Positions 50,805 through 59,961 of a stretch of 64,000 bases of DNA are shown here, in pieces. Position numbers and translations under genes: made by a program. Origin of the DNA: Clostridiales bacterium 1_7_47FAA (GTDB lineage Bacteria > Bacillota > Clostridia > Lachnospirales > Lachnospiraceae); the NCBI GenBank assembly GCA_000155435.1, contig DS990260.1, forward strand, positions 345,318 through 409,317, read 5' to 3'. The notes below the pieces were generated by a model. The model saw only the letters and a list, made by a program, of their open reading frames with translations. It made no database searches and was not told where the DNA came from. The first letter of the stretch is position 1; each line of letters begins with the position of its first letter.

Positions 50805-52340
50805 TTGAATCAGAAGTTAAAAGAAAAAATCACAGAATCCTTATCATCTGTGCTGCCCGTTACCTGTATCGTATTGATTCTTGGGATTACGATTGCACCT
50901 ATTCCGCTGGATCCGCTGATGCTGTTCCTGGCTGGCGCGGCCTTCCTGATCATAGGTATGGGATTTTTCACCCTTGGTGTGGATATGGCCATGATGCCCA
51001 TCGGTGAAAAGGTAGGGGCGCAGCTGGCACGGGTAAAGCGCCTTCCAATCATCATCACGGCATGTATCATCATCGGCGCAGTGGTGACGGTAGCGGAACC
51101 GGACCTTCAGGTCCTTGCAGGACAGACACCCGCCGTACCTAACATGGTTCTCATACTGGCAGTAGCTGCAGGAGTCGGGTTTTTCCTGGCCCTTGCGTTC
51201 CTTCGCTCCCTCTTCGGCTGGAGCCTTTCCCATATCCTTATGGTCTGCTACATCATCCTGTTTATCATGGCGTTTTACATTCCAGGTGACTTCCTCGCAG
51301 TGGCATTTGATTCCGGCGGCGTTACCACCGGTCCCATCACGGTCCCCTTCATCATGGCCCTTGGAATGGGTCTTTCTTCCATTGGCCAAGGCAAAAACCA
51401 GGACAGTGACAGCTTCGGGCTGGTGGCCCTGTGTTCCATCGGCCCTATCCTCTCCGTGATGATACTTGGACTTGTATACCAATCCTCTTCCGGTACATAT
51501 GAACCCATGTCCATTCCCTCCATCAGTAACTCCCAGGACCTGTGGCTGGCATTCCAGCACGAACTGCCGGAGTATGCCCTGGAGGTATTTACGGCCCTTT
51601 TCCCCATTCTTGCATTCTATATCCTGTTTCAGATTTTCTTTTTGAAAATGCGCCGCAGGCAGGTGGTGAAAATCCTGGTGGGCATGCTGTACTCCTACAT
51701 CGGCCTGACCCTGTTCCTCACAGGCGTCAACGTAGGCTTCATGCCTGCGGGAAGCTATCTTGGTAAGCAGCTGGCCTCCCTTCCTTACCGGTGGATCCTT
51801 GTTCCCGTGGCAATGCTGATCGGCTACTTCATTGTAAAAGCCGAGCCAGCCGTCCAGGTGCTTAACAAGCAGGTGGCTGACATGACCGGAGGCACCATAT
51901 CAGAGGCAGCCATGATGAAAGGTCTTTCCGTGGGCATGGCCCTGTCCCTGGGATTTTCACTGTTCAGGGTACTTACCGGCCTTCCCCTTTTAAGCCTGCT
52001 CCTTCCAGGTTACGCGATTGCCCTGGGACTGTCCTTCATTGTCCCCCCGGTCTTCACTTCCATTGCCTTTGACTCAGGCGGTGTTGCCTCCGGCCCCATG
52101 ACGGCCACCTTCCTCCTGCCTTTTGCCATGGGGGCATGTGAGGCGCTGGGCGGTGATATTTTAAAAGATGCATTCGGTATTGTGGCCATGGTGGCCATGA
52201 CCCCTCTTATCATCATACAGCTTATCGGCCTGTCTTATGAGTTTAAGACACGGAGGGAGAAAAGCAGCGCACAGCTGTCCATTATTGATATGGACAGTGA
52301 ATTTATCGACTTAGGGAAGGAGGACCCCAATGAATCCTAA
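50805..52340 (+). CDS. DUF1538 duplicated membrane transporter-like protein
   Basis: 511 residues with about twelve membrane segments arranged as two homologous halves (about 15-235 and 265-490). Each half carries the same signature: AFDSGGVTTGPITVPF in the first and AFDSGGVASGPMTATF in the second, probably forming a pore or substrate site. The family is uncharacterised; an inward transporter or channel is likely. The start is TTG 50805 with AGGAGG seven bases upstream. Its 3' end overlaps a tandem PII-like gene by 11 nt. Confidence 0.9.
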   Translation: MNQKLKEKITESLSSVLPVTCIVLILGITIAPIPLDPLMLFLAGAAFLIIGMGFFTLGVDMAMMPIGEKVGAQLARVKRLPIIITACIIIGAVVTVAEPDLQVLAGQTPAVPNMVLILAVAAGVGFFLALAFLRSLFGWSLSHILMVCYIILFIMAFYIPGDFLAVAFDSGGVTTGPITVPFIMALGMGLSSIGQGKNQDSDSFGLVALCSIGPILSVMILGLVYQSSSGTYEPMSIPSISNSQDLWLAFQHELPEYALEVFTALFPILAFYILFQIFFLKMRRRQVVKILVGMLYSYIGLTLFLTGVNVGFMPAGSYLGKQLASLPYRWILVPVAMLIGYFIVKAEPAVQVLNKQVADMTGGTISEAAMMKGLSVGMALSLGFSLFRVLTGLPLLSLLLPGYAIALGLSFIVPPVFTSIAFDSGGVASGPMTATFLLPFAMGACEALGGDILKDAFGIVAMVAMTPLIIIQLIGLSYEFKTRREKSSAQLSIIDMDSEFIDLGKEDPNES

Positions 52341-53025
52341 CCATATAAAATGGATGGCCGCCATCGTAGACCGCGGCAAAGGCAACCGGGCCGCTGCCAT
52401 TTTCCAGGAACATGACCATTCAATCCTCTTGATTGCCAGGGGCCACGGAACAGCCAGCTCCGCCATCATGGACTGCCTTGGTCTGGATGAACCGGAAAAA
52501 GACCTGGTCCTGGGTATTGCATCCACCCCGGACTCCCATCATCTGATGGACGCCCTGAAAAATGAATTGGAATTCCATAAACCAGGCCACGGGATTGCAT
52601 TTTCCATTCCGCTTTCAGGAATCAGCATTGCGGCTTTGGGCCGCCTGAAGAATCGGGATGCGCGCCAGCATCCCCACCACACTGCCAGTTCCAAGGAGGA
52701 TACCCCTATGTCAGATCATAAAAACTACGAATTGATAGCAACTGTCATCCATACCGACCTGTCCATCCCTGTGATGGAAGCTGCCCGGAAGGCAGGATGC
52801 CACGGCGGCACCCTTGTGAAGGCGCGTGAAATCGGCTCCGATGAGGAAAAGAAGATTTTCGGCCTGACCCTTTCCCAGGAAAAAGCCATCCTCCTGATCC
52901 TCACCCCATCCATACAGAAGCAGCCTATCCTAAGGGCTATCTGCGAAACCGTGCTGCGGGAAACCGGCGAACATGCGGTTGCATTCTCCCTTCCAGTGGA
53001 TGAGGTAGAAGGAATCAGCGGATAA
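52330..53025 (+). CDS. Tandem PII-like (GlnB-fold) regulator partner of DUF1538
   Basis: 231 residues containing two GlnB-like ferredoxin-fold repeats (about 5-108 and 127-231) joined by a His-rich linker (RDARQHPHHTASSKEDT). Each repeat has the alternating beta-alpha pattern ending in a FSIPLSGI or FSLPVDEV strand. PII proteins sense ATP/ADP/2-oxoglutarate and often gate membrane transporters, as GlnK does AmtB. The gene overlaps the DUF1538 gene, with AAGGAGG inside it, so stoichiometric co-expression is likely. Domain assignment is by pattern, not by search. Confidence 0.8.
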   Translation: MNPNHIKWMAAIVDRGKGNRAAAIFQEHDHSILLIARGHGTASSAIMDCLGLDEPEKDLVLGIASTPDSHHLMDALKNELEFHKPGHGIAFSIPLSGISIAALGRLKNRDARQHPHHTASSKEDTPMSDHKNYELIATVIHTDLSIPVMEAARKAGCHGGTLVKAREIGSDEEKKIFGLTLSQEKAILLILTPSIQKQPILRAICETVLRETGEHAVAFSLPVDEVEGISG

Positions 53026-53027
53026 AA

Positions 53028-54584
53028 TCATAAGGCCTCTTCCAGGTCGGAAAAAATCCAGAGTGTTTCTTTTGGGCTGCCGGAATAAGTGCTGAAATTC
53101 AAAACCCTCAGCTTTAACCGGCACCCGTCCTTTTTCTCATATATGAGTTCAGGTATGTCTTCTCCATCCAGCAATTGTTCCAGGTACGTGTAATCACAAA
53201 ACTGTTTGAAATCAGGGATATACCCGGTTTTCACCATGCGGCCGGCATAAAGCATAAGGGCCTTGCTGAACCGTCCGTTGGACTCTTCCAGCATTTCCTT
53301 AAAATAAGTTGGAATGAAAATCTGGCGCAGCGTATCTGTTTCCAGATTGACAAAATATACTCCCTTAAATGCAGGCGCCAGGACCCGCATGAACCGCTCG
53401 GCATCCCTTTTTTCAGCTATGATCCGCTCCATCTTCCTGTCTAATATCCTTTGCTGGCGTTCTCCCCCTTTGGAGGAATAATACTCTTCTTTGTTTTTCT
53501 GCATATCTGTTTCAGCTGTCTGGATGGTTTCATTGATATCCAGATTGGATTCCCTCCAATCCAGACCTACGGAAAGCGAGTATTCTGCCTCCCCGGCCTC
53601 CCTGCATACATCCTTTGTCCTTCGGACCGCTTCATGATATGTAATGTTTTTACAAAGCACCACAAACTCATCTCCGCCGATCCTGAAAACCTCATCCGGC
53701 CTAAAATGCCGCAGCAGGATACCGGCAACCGTTTTCAGCATGGTATCACCTGCCTCATGTCCCAGATGGTTGTTCAGTTCATGAAGTCCGTTGACATCCA
53801 CGTAAATGCAGGTCAGGGATGCGGCCTCCGTGTCAACCAAAGCCTGCACTGCCTTTGTATAGCTGTTCCTGTTCTGAAGTCCGGTGAGTGCATCCAAAAG
53901 GGCTTCCTTACTTAAAATCTTATTGGCCGCCTCAATCTGCCGGTACTGCCTGTTGATGGTCATCTCATCCATTTTGGCCTGAATCCTGGAATTGTACAGG
54001 CTTGTAGTAATCACAATTGCCGCCAGGGACAGGAACAGGCTGTTCATAAGATTGTTATAACCGTGATTCAGTCCTGCCGGATCAGGGAAATATGGCAGCA
54101 GCAGATTCAGCAGCAGGAAATTCACAAGGAACAGCAGGGCTGTCTTCCACGGCTTCATCATGGACATTATGGCCATGATTAATATCACATAATTATAAAC
54201 CGTCAGCCCGTTCCCACCCAGCTGGTCATTAAGGGTAACGGCAAGTCCCCAGAAACTGAAGAATACCATGTACCCATGCTCTATCCTGAAATAACAGCGG
54301 TGGCTGTCCTTTTCCCTGCCGGCCCACGCCTGCCCGGCCATCACACAGGCGGTTGCCAGGATGAGCACCAGATACAGCAGGAAATAGGCGGTCCGCCGGG
54401 GTTTCACAAATGGTCCGCCGGGCCGCAGGGATATGGAGATAAGCATGATCAGCTCATATATTATTATGAAAAGATGGAAATAAAAATTCCTGCCCGCCAC
54501 ACTGACGTGAAGTGAGGCAATGATTTCATCAAAATCCCGGGTTCCGGAACCCATGCCCAGAACCCCCTTTAATCGGCTCCACAT
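53028..54584 (-). CDS. Membrane diguanylate cyclase (GGDEF)
   Basis: 518 residues. The N-terminal third has about six membrane segments (FYFHLFIIIYELIML to ALLFLVNFLLLNLLL), then a linker helix, and the GGDEF domain (about 245-400) with DALTGLQNRNSY, IYVDVNGLHELN and the active site RIGGDEFVV. It makes cyclic di-GMP from two GTP. No RxxD inhibition motif is clear in front of GGDEF. A C-terminal PAS-like region (about 425-518) is an extra. AAGGAG fits best with ATG 54584; ATG 54593 is too close. It converges on the PII-like gene with only two bases between. Confidence 0.9.
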   Translation of the reverse strand: MWSRLKGVLGMGSGTRDFDEIIASLHVSVAGRNFYFHLFIIIYELIMLISISLRPGGPFVKPRRTAYFLLYLVLILATACVMAGQAWAGREKDSHRCYFRIEHGYMVFFSFWGLAVTLNDQLGGNGLTVYNYVILIMAIMSMMKPWKTALLFLVNFLLLNLLLPYFPDPAGLNHGYNNLMNSLFLSLAAIVITTSLYNSRIQAKMDEMTINRQYRQIEAANKILSKEALLDALTGLQNRNSYTKAVQALVDTEAASLTCIYVDVNGLHELNNHLGHEAGDTMLKTVAGILLRHFRPDEVFRIGGDEFVVLCKNITYHEAVRRTKDVCREAGEAEYSLSVGLDWRESNLDINETIQTAETDMQKNKEEYYSSKGGERQQRILDRKMERIIAEKRDAERFMRVLAPAFKGVYFVNLETDTLRQIFIPTYFKEMLEESNGRFSKALMLYAGRMVKTGYIPDFKQFCDYTYLEQLLDGEDIPELIYEKKDGCRLKLRVLNFSTYSGSPKETLWIFSDLEEAL

Positions 54585-54759
54585 TAATATCATACTCCTT
54601 CAGTCATCGATTACAGGAACCATATATGGATTTCCTGCCATTAAAGTATATCATACCTTATATTCCTGTTTCTGGGAACCTGTTTCCACATTCATCCTCT
54701 TCCATTTTTCAGGAAATACATTATAATTATTAATATCAAATGAAAGCAGGTGCAATTGA

Positions 54760-57700
54760 ATGTACATAGGAGATTTACACATCCATTCCCATTATTCCAG
54801 AGCCACCAGCAAGGACCTGACACCGGAATATCTGGATCTGTGGGCCAGGAAAAAGGGGATTGACATAGTTGGGACAGGAGATTTTACACATCCCGCCTGG
54901 AGGGCCGAACTGGCAGAAAAGCTGGAACCGGCCGAGCCGGGACTCTACATCCTGAAGAGGGAACGGACCATCCGTCATTCTTCCGCCCCAGGAAGCCGCC
55001 AGCCACGATTTGTAATCAGCGGGGAAATCAGCTCCATCTATAAGAAAAATGATAAGGTAAGGAAGGTCCACAGCCTGATTCTTCTCCCCAGCCTGGAAGC
55101 TGCCGAGATACTTTCCAAACGCCTGGAAGCCATCGGCAACATCCATTCTGACGGGCGTCCCATCCTCGGACTTGACTGTCATGACTTATTGGCCATTACA
55201 TTGGACGCCTGCCCGGAAGCAATCTATGTGCCTGCCCATATATGGACGCCTCATTTCTCCCTGTTCGGGGCGTTTTCCGGCTTTGACACCATAGAGGAAT
55301 GCTATGGGGAACTGACTCCCCAGATACATGCGCTGGAAACAGGGCTTTCATCCGACCCCTCCATGAACCGGCGCCTGTCGGCCCTGGATTCCTTTCACCT
55401 GATTTCCAATTCTGACGCACACTCGCCGGCCAAGCTTGGAAGGGAGGCCAACCTCTTTGACATCCCCATGTCCTATGACGGGCTTTACGGGGCCATCCAG
55501 AGAGGCGAAGGACTGGCGGGAACCATCGAATTCTTCCCCGAGGAGGGCAAGTATCATTTTGACGGCCACCGCAAATGCCATCTCTGCCTGAGTCCGTCCC
55601 AGGCCAGGCAATACAACGGCATCTGCCCTGTATGCGGCAAAAAGCTGACAACAGGCGTGCTCCACCGCATTGAGCAGCTGGCAGACCGCCGGGAAGATTT
55701 CATCCTTCCGGGCGGACGTCCGTACGAAAACCTTGTCCCGCTGCCAGAGGTAATCGCCGCATGCATGGGCTCCTCTTCTGCCAGCGTCAAGGTAACGCGC
55801 CAATATGAGCACATGCTGGAAGAACTGGGCAGCGAATTCCATATTCTCCGAAGCGCCAATCTCGACGACATCAGCCGGATCGGCGGACAGCTTACCGCCC
55901 AGGGAATCCGCCACCTGCGGGAAGGCAAGGTGGACTGGCGCCCAGGATACGATGGGGAATACGGCACCATGAAACTGTTTGCAGCATCAGAACTGGACAG
56001 TGTGGAAGGCCAGCTGTCATTCCTGCTGGATGACAATGAAATTGAAAGCTTCACCAGCCAGACCGATCCGGACGGAAACGCTGCTTCTGCTGGCCAGGCC
56101 GTCCCGGACGGGCACGCTGCTTCTACTGAATATACGGTTCCAGGCGGGCACACCGCTTCTGCCGGACATACGGTTCCAGGCGGGCACACCGCTTCTGCCG
56201 GACATACGGTTCCAGGCGGACACACCGCTTCTGCCGGACATACGGTTCCAGGCGGACACGCTGCCTCCTGCAAACAGACCCTTCCTGCCTCACAAACCGG
56301 CGCAGATGTCCTTGACGGCCTGAACCCGAACCAGCGGCAGGCCGTAGGGTCCATAAGCCCTGTAACAGCAGTCATCGCCGGACCCGGCACCGGAAAAACC
56401 AAGACACTGGTATCCAGGCTGTCCTATCTGATAGGTGAGCGCGGTGTCAAACCCGCTGAAATCACGGCAGTCACATTCACCAATAAGGCAGCAGAGGAAC
56501 TCCGGCAGCGTATCCGCCGCCAGCTGCCCGGCAAGCGCAGCTTAAACCAGATGCAGGTAGGAACCTTCCATTCCCTGTGCTACCGCATGCTGCAAAACCA
56601 GGGGACGGGCCTGTCCCTGGCAGATGAAGGACAGCAGCAGGAATGTGCTGCGCAGGTAACCGGACAGTTAAACCTTCCTGTTTCCCCCAGCCAGTTCCTA
56701 TCCCTGATATCCCTGAAAAAATCCGGTACAGGAACCATACCGGCCCCGGCCGGGCCTTCGGATGAAGACGGGAAAAGACCCCCAACCCTGACGGAAGAAG
56801 CATTTTCCAGATACAATGAACTTCTTGCCTCCAGGAACCTGATGGATTTTGACGACCTTCTTCTAAAGGTATTGGAACTTTTAGGATCAGAACAAAAGCT
56901 GGAACTGCGCAGACAGCACTTCTTCTACCTGCTGGTAGACGAGTTCCAGGACATCAGCCCGGTACAATACCGTTTAATCAAGGCATGGAACAAAGGCGGA
57001 AAAGAATTATTCCTTATCGGTGACCCGGACCAGTCCATCTATGGTTTCCGCGGTTCCCAGAGCAACTGCTTCGACCAGCTGTGCAGTGATTATAGCCAAG
57101 CCTGCGTACTGCGTCTGAAGCCCAACTACCGTTCCACCCCCGAGATCCTTTCAGCCGCCCTTCCGCTCATATCCCACAACCCTGGAGAGCCGAGGGAACT
57201 GACCCCCATGCTGGGCCACGGCGCGCCGGTCCGCGTTGCAACAGCTGAAAGCAGTCTCTCAGAAGCCATTTTCATTGCCAAGGAAATCGGGCACATGGTC
57301 GGCGGCATTGACATGCTGGATGCGCATGCCAACACATCAGCAATGACTGATACGCCAAGAAGCTTCAGCGATATAGCCATCCTATACCGCACCAACCATC
57401 AGGCCCGTCTTCTGGAGCAATGCTTAAGAAAAGAAGGAATCCCCTATGTGGTAGCCGGCCGCGAGGATTATCTGGAAGAGCCATCCGTACAGGGCACCAT
57501 CTGCTTTTTCCACGGAATCGCATCCTCCTTACCGGGCAACGAAGAAATCTGGTCCCACACAACCAGCCTCTGCCGCAAACTGCTGGGCCCCTGTCATGAC
57601 TACGAAGCCCTGAAAGCACAATTCACCAAAAGACTGAAGCGTGAGAAGCCATGGAAGCTGCTGGAAGACTGGATGAAAATCCTGAACATGACAGACAACA

Positions 57701-58125
57701 GATCCATGGATACCTTTCTGTGCATGTCTTATTTCCACAAGACCATGGAAGACATGCTCACCACCCTGACCTTCGGCCAGGGCAATGACGTAACCAGAAG
57801 CGGCCAGGACTCCTGTCCCTCCAGCGCAGTAACCCTCATGACCTTCCACGCATCCAAAGGCCTCGAGTTCCCCACCGTATTCCTGTACGGTCTGAAACAG
57901 GGCCTGATGCCCCTAAAATCAGGCAGCGGCCCTGTAAACCTGGAAGAAGAACGCCGTCTCCTATATGTAGCCATGACACGCGCCAAAGAGGAACTGATCA
58001 TCACCACCTCCGAGTCCCCCTCTTCCTTCCTAAGCGAGATACCTCCCAACGCCTTCCGCCCGGAACAGGCACGCACCCCAGCCAGCGGAATCAAACAGTT
58101 AAGCCTGTTCGATTTCATGGATTAA
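54760..58125 (+). CDS. EndoQ-like PHP nuclease fused to UvrD/Rep-family helicase
   Basis: 1121 residues in one frame. Residues 1-~430 resemble endonuclease Q: PHP motifs DLHIHSHYSRATSKDL and GTGDFTHPAW, SGEISSIYK, HIWTPHFSLFG, NSDAHSPAKLG, then a zinc ribbon CHLC (273-276) and CPVC (289-292). EndoQ nicks DNA 5' of deaminated bases such as uracil or hypoxanthine. Residues ~445-505 are a repetitive linker. Residues ~520-1105 are a superfamily 1A helicase: Walker A AGPGTGKT (540-547), VTFTNKAAEEL, DEFQD (727-731), DPDQSIYGFRG, TFHASKGLEF and YVAMTRAKEEL. The C-terminus ends QLSLFDFMD, where QLSLF is the canonical beta-clamp-binding pentapeptide. Likely repair of deaminated DNA at or behind forks (inference). 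Confidence 0.9.
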   Translation: MYIGDLHIHSHYSRATSKDLTPEYLDLWARKKGIDIVGTGDFTHPAWRAELAEKLEPAEPGLYILKRERTIRHSSAPGSRQPRFVISGEISSIYKKNDKVRKVHSLILLPSLEAAEILSKRLEAIGNIHSDGRPILGLDCHDLLAITLDACPEAIYVPAHIWTPHFSLFGAFSGFDTIEECYGELTPQIHALETGLSSDPSMNRRLSALDSFHLISNSDAHSPAKLGREANLFDIPMSYDGLYGAIQRGEGLAGTIEFFPEEGKYHFDGHRKCHLCLSPSQARQYNGICPVCGKKLTTGVLHRIEQLADRREDFILPGGRPYENLVPLPEVIAACMGSSSASVKVTRQYEHMLEELGSEFHILRSANLDDISRIGGQLTAQGIRHLREGKVDWRPGYDGEYGTMKLFAASELDSVEGQLSFLLDDNEIESFTSQTDPDGNAASAGQAVPDGHAASTEYTVPGGHTASAGHTVPGGHTASAGHTVPGGHTASAGHTVPGGHAASCKQTLPASQTGADVLDGLNPNQRQAVGSISPVTAVIAGPGTGKTKTLVSRLSYLIGERGVKPAEITAVTFTNKAAEELRQRIRRQLPGKRSLNQMQVGTFHSLCYRMLQNQGTGLSLADEGQQQECAAQVTGQLNLPVSPSQFLSLISLKKSGTGTIPAPAGPSDEDGKRPPTLTEEAFSRYNELLASRNLMDFDDLLLKVLELLGSEQKLELRRQHFFYLLVDEFQDISPVQYRLIKAWNKGGKELFLIGDPDQSIYGFRGSQSNCFDQLCSDYSQACVLRLKPNYRSTPEILSAALPLISHNPGEPRELTPMLGHGAPVRVATAESSLSEAIFIAKEIGHMVGGIDMLDAHANTSAMTDTPRSFSDIAILYRTNHQARLLEQCLRKEGIPYVVAGREDYLEEPSVQGTICFFHGIASSLPGNEEIWSHTTSLCRKLLGPCHDYEALKAQFTKRLKREKPWKLLEDWMKILNMTDNRSMDTFLCMSYFHKTMEDMLTTLTFGQGNDVTRSGQDSCPSSAVTLMTFHASKGLEFPTVFLYGLKQGLMPLKSGSGPVNLEEERRLLYVAMTRAKEELIITTSESPSSFLSEIPPNAFRPEQARTPASGIKQLSLFDFMD
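56080..56270 (+). repeat. 36-bp tandem repeats in the EndoQ-UvrD linker
   Basis: About five units of 36 bp encode twelve-residue repeats of the form AGHTVPGGHTAS. The three central copies are nearly identical at DNA level, the outer ones diverged (AGQAVPDGHAAS, TEYTVPGGHTAS). Copy number can change without loss of frame. Confidence 0.92.
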
Positions 58126-58190
58126 CACCCCCATCATCTTATCCATATATCCTTAACCATATGCCCTTAATCACATCTTCTCAATATATG

Positions 58191-58543
58191 AAAAAGCAGC
58201 AGCCGGAAGCCCCAGCAACCTCTTCATACCTCAGCTTCGGAGCCAGGGGCGGGAGTCAGGCGGGCTTGCGGTTCCTTGTGGAGGGTGTATGGTCTGCTTG
58301 CTCAAAAAGGCAGCAAAAACAGGGTCGAGTGAGGGCCACCAAGCCCGAACGCAGAGCGCCTACGGAAGAAAAATCATCAAGATTTCTTCTGTAGTTGGCG
58401 CGATGCCCTGATTTTGCTGTCTTTTTGAGTTAGCAGACCATATGCCCGGAACCAGGAACCGCAAGCCCGCCTGACTCCCGCCTCTGGTTCCGGGAACACC
58501 AAAAAGCAGAGGTTGCGTAACTCCGCCGCTCCCCCTGCTTTTT
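58191..58543. repeat. Large imperfect palindrome, candidate MITE or structured RNA
   Basis: The intergenic stretch between the convergent helicase and citrate synthase genes folds on itself almost end to end. Outer arms AAAAAGCAG (58191-58199) and CTGCTTTTT (58535-58543), GCAACCTCT (58215-58223) and AGAGGTTGC (58508-58516), and a perfect 28-bp core pair 58248-58275 with 58455-58482. The pairing continues through TATGGTCTGCT and CTCAAAAAG on each side to a terminal hairpin near 58357-58405. The left side carries an extra bulge of about 30 nt (58327-58357). Open frames inside it are palindrome by-products. The whole 426-nt gap 58126-58551 holds no other feature. Confidence 0.85.
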
Positions 58544-58551
58544 CAAAATCC

Positions 58552-59892
58552 CTACCTATCTTCCATGGCCACATAATCCATATTATCGCCCACATACTTA
58601 GTCGCAGGACGCATGATACGGCCATCATACAGCTTATTCTCTATATTATGGGCAACCCAGCCCACTACGCGGCTGCATACAAAGAGCGGCGTATACAAAT
58701 CCCTTGGGATCCGCAGCATCCCATATGCAAAGCCGCTGTAGAAGTCCACGTTGGTGGGAAGGGCCTTGCCCTTTATCTCCTCCATGACTTCCTTGGCAAT
58801 GCGCTCGAACCGCATATAATAATCCAGTTCCTTCATATGGTTCTGCTCCTTGGCAACCTCCATGCAGCAGGCCCTTAAGACCTCGGCACGGGGGTCGGAT
58901 ACCGTGTAAACCGCATGCCCGAAACCATATACCAGGCCAGACCTGTCGTAGAGGTCGCCTGACATGAGCTTCCTGACGGCCTGACGGATTCTTGAATCAT
59001 CTGCGTCATAGCCGCCTGTTTCCTCCAGGACCGCATCCATCATCTCAGCCACCTTGATATTGGCGCCGCCATGACGCGGTCCCTTCAGGGAACCGATACC
59101 GCCGCACACGGTAGAATAGATATCCGTTCCGGTAGAGGCAATCACAACATTGGTGAAGGTAGAATTGTTGCCGCCGCCGTGGTCCGCATGAAGCATGAGT
59201 ATGGTATCGAGGAGGCTTGCTTCCTTTGATGTGAACTTCTGGTCCTTTCTCAGCAGGCTGAGGAAATTCTCAGCAATGGAGTATTCCGGATTGGCATAGT
59301 GGATGAACAGGCTCTCCCTGTCATAATAATGCACCTTGCTCTGGTATGCATAGCATGCAATGGAGGGCAGCTTTGCCAGCAGGTTCACGCCCTTTACCAG
59401 GGTCTGGTATACATCTGTATTATCCGGATCGTCATCATAGTTATAGAGGGTCAGGACCGCGTCCATCAGCTTGTTCATCAGGTTCTTGCCGGGAAGGCGC
59501 AGCAGGTTCATTTCCACGAATTCATCCGGGATTGTATAACAGCGTCTTACCACGTTACAGAATTTCTCCAGTTCCGCCTTCTTGGGAAGGTATCCGAACA
59601 ACAGCAGGAAACATACTTCCTCATATCCAAAATGGCTGCCCTTCTTACCGTTAACCAGGTCCAGCACATCGATTCCCCGGTAAAGCAGGCGGCCGGGAAT
59701 AGCCTTAATCCCTTCCTCCGTCTCCTCATAGCCGACCACGTCCGCCACCCTGGTAAGGCCAACACGGACACCGGTTCCGTCCTCATTGCGGAGACCCTTT
59801 TTTACATTGTATTCCTTATACCACTTATTGGGGATATCTGTATAATTCTGGGACTTCCCATAAAACTGTGCAAGATAGCTTTCCTTAACCAT
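58552..59892 (-). CDS. gltA: Citrate synthase
   Basis: Condenses oxaloacetate and acetyl-CoA to citrate, the entry to the oxidative branch that makes 2-oxoglutarate and glutamate. 446 residues of the type found in Lachnospiraceae. Catalytic residues are visible: His in HADHGGGNNSTF, His in GPRHGGAN and GFGHAVY, and Asp in NVDFYSG. ATG 59892 has GGAG eight bases upstream; ATG 59898 is too close to that site. It follows the aconitase-family gene by about 70 nt on the same strand. Confidence 0.95.
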   Translation of the reverse strand: MVKESYLAQFYGKSQNYTDIPNKWYKEYNVKKGLRNEDGTGVRVGLTRVADVVGYEETEEGIKAIPGRLLYRGIDVLDLVNGKKGSHFGYEEVCFLLLFGYLPKKAELEKFCNVVRRCYTIPDEFVEMNLLRLPGKNLMNKLMDAVLTLYNYDDDPDNTDVYQTLVKGVNLLAKLPSIACYAYQSKVHYYDRESLFIHYANPEYSIAENFLSLLRKDQKFTSKEASLLDTILMLHADHGGGNNSTFTNVVIASTGTDIYSTVCGGIGSLKGPRHGGANIKVAEMMDAVLEETGGYDADDSRIRQAVRKLMSGDLYDRSGLVYGFGHAVYTVSDPRAEVLRACCMEVAKEQNHMKELDYYMRFERIAKEVMEEIKGKALPTNVDFYSGFAYGMLRIPRDLYTPLFVCSRVVGWVAHNIENKLYDGRIMRPATKYVGDNMDYVAMEDR

Positions 59893-59961
59893 TGTCATTA
59901 CTCCTCTCTAAGACCAGTACTGGAACACAGTACCACCTACGCCTGCCAAACCAATCCTCTA

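Noticed and set aside
56080-56270. CRISPR-like repeat
   Set aside because: The repeats are in frame, contiguous without spacers and lie inside a coding region.
58161-58628. Plus and minus open frames inside the large palindrome
   Set aside because: Each reads repeat DNA, has no ribosome site and resembles no protein.
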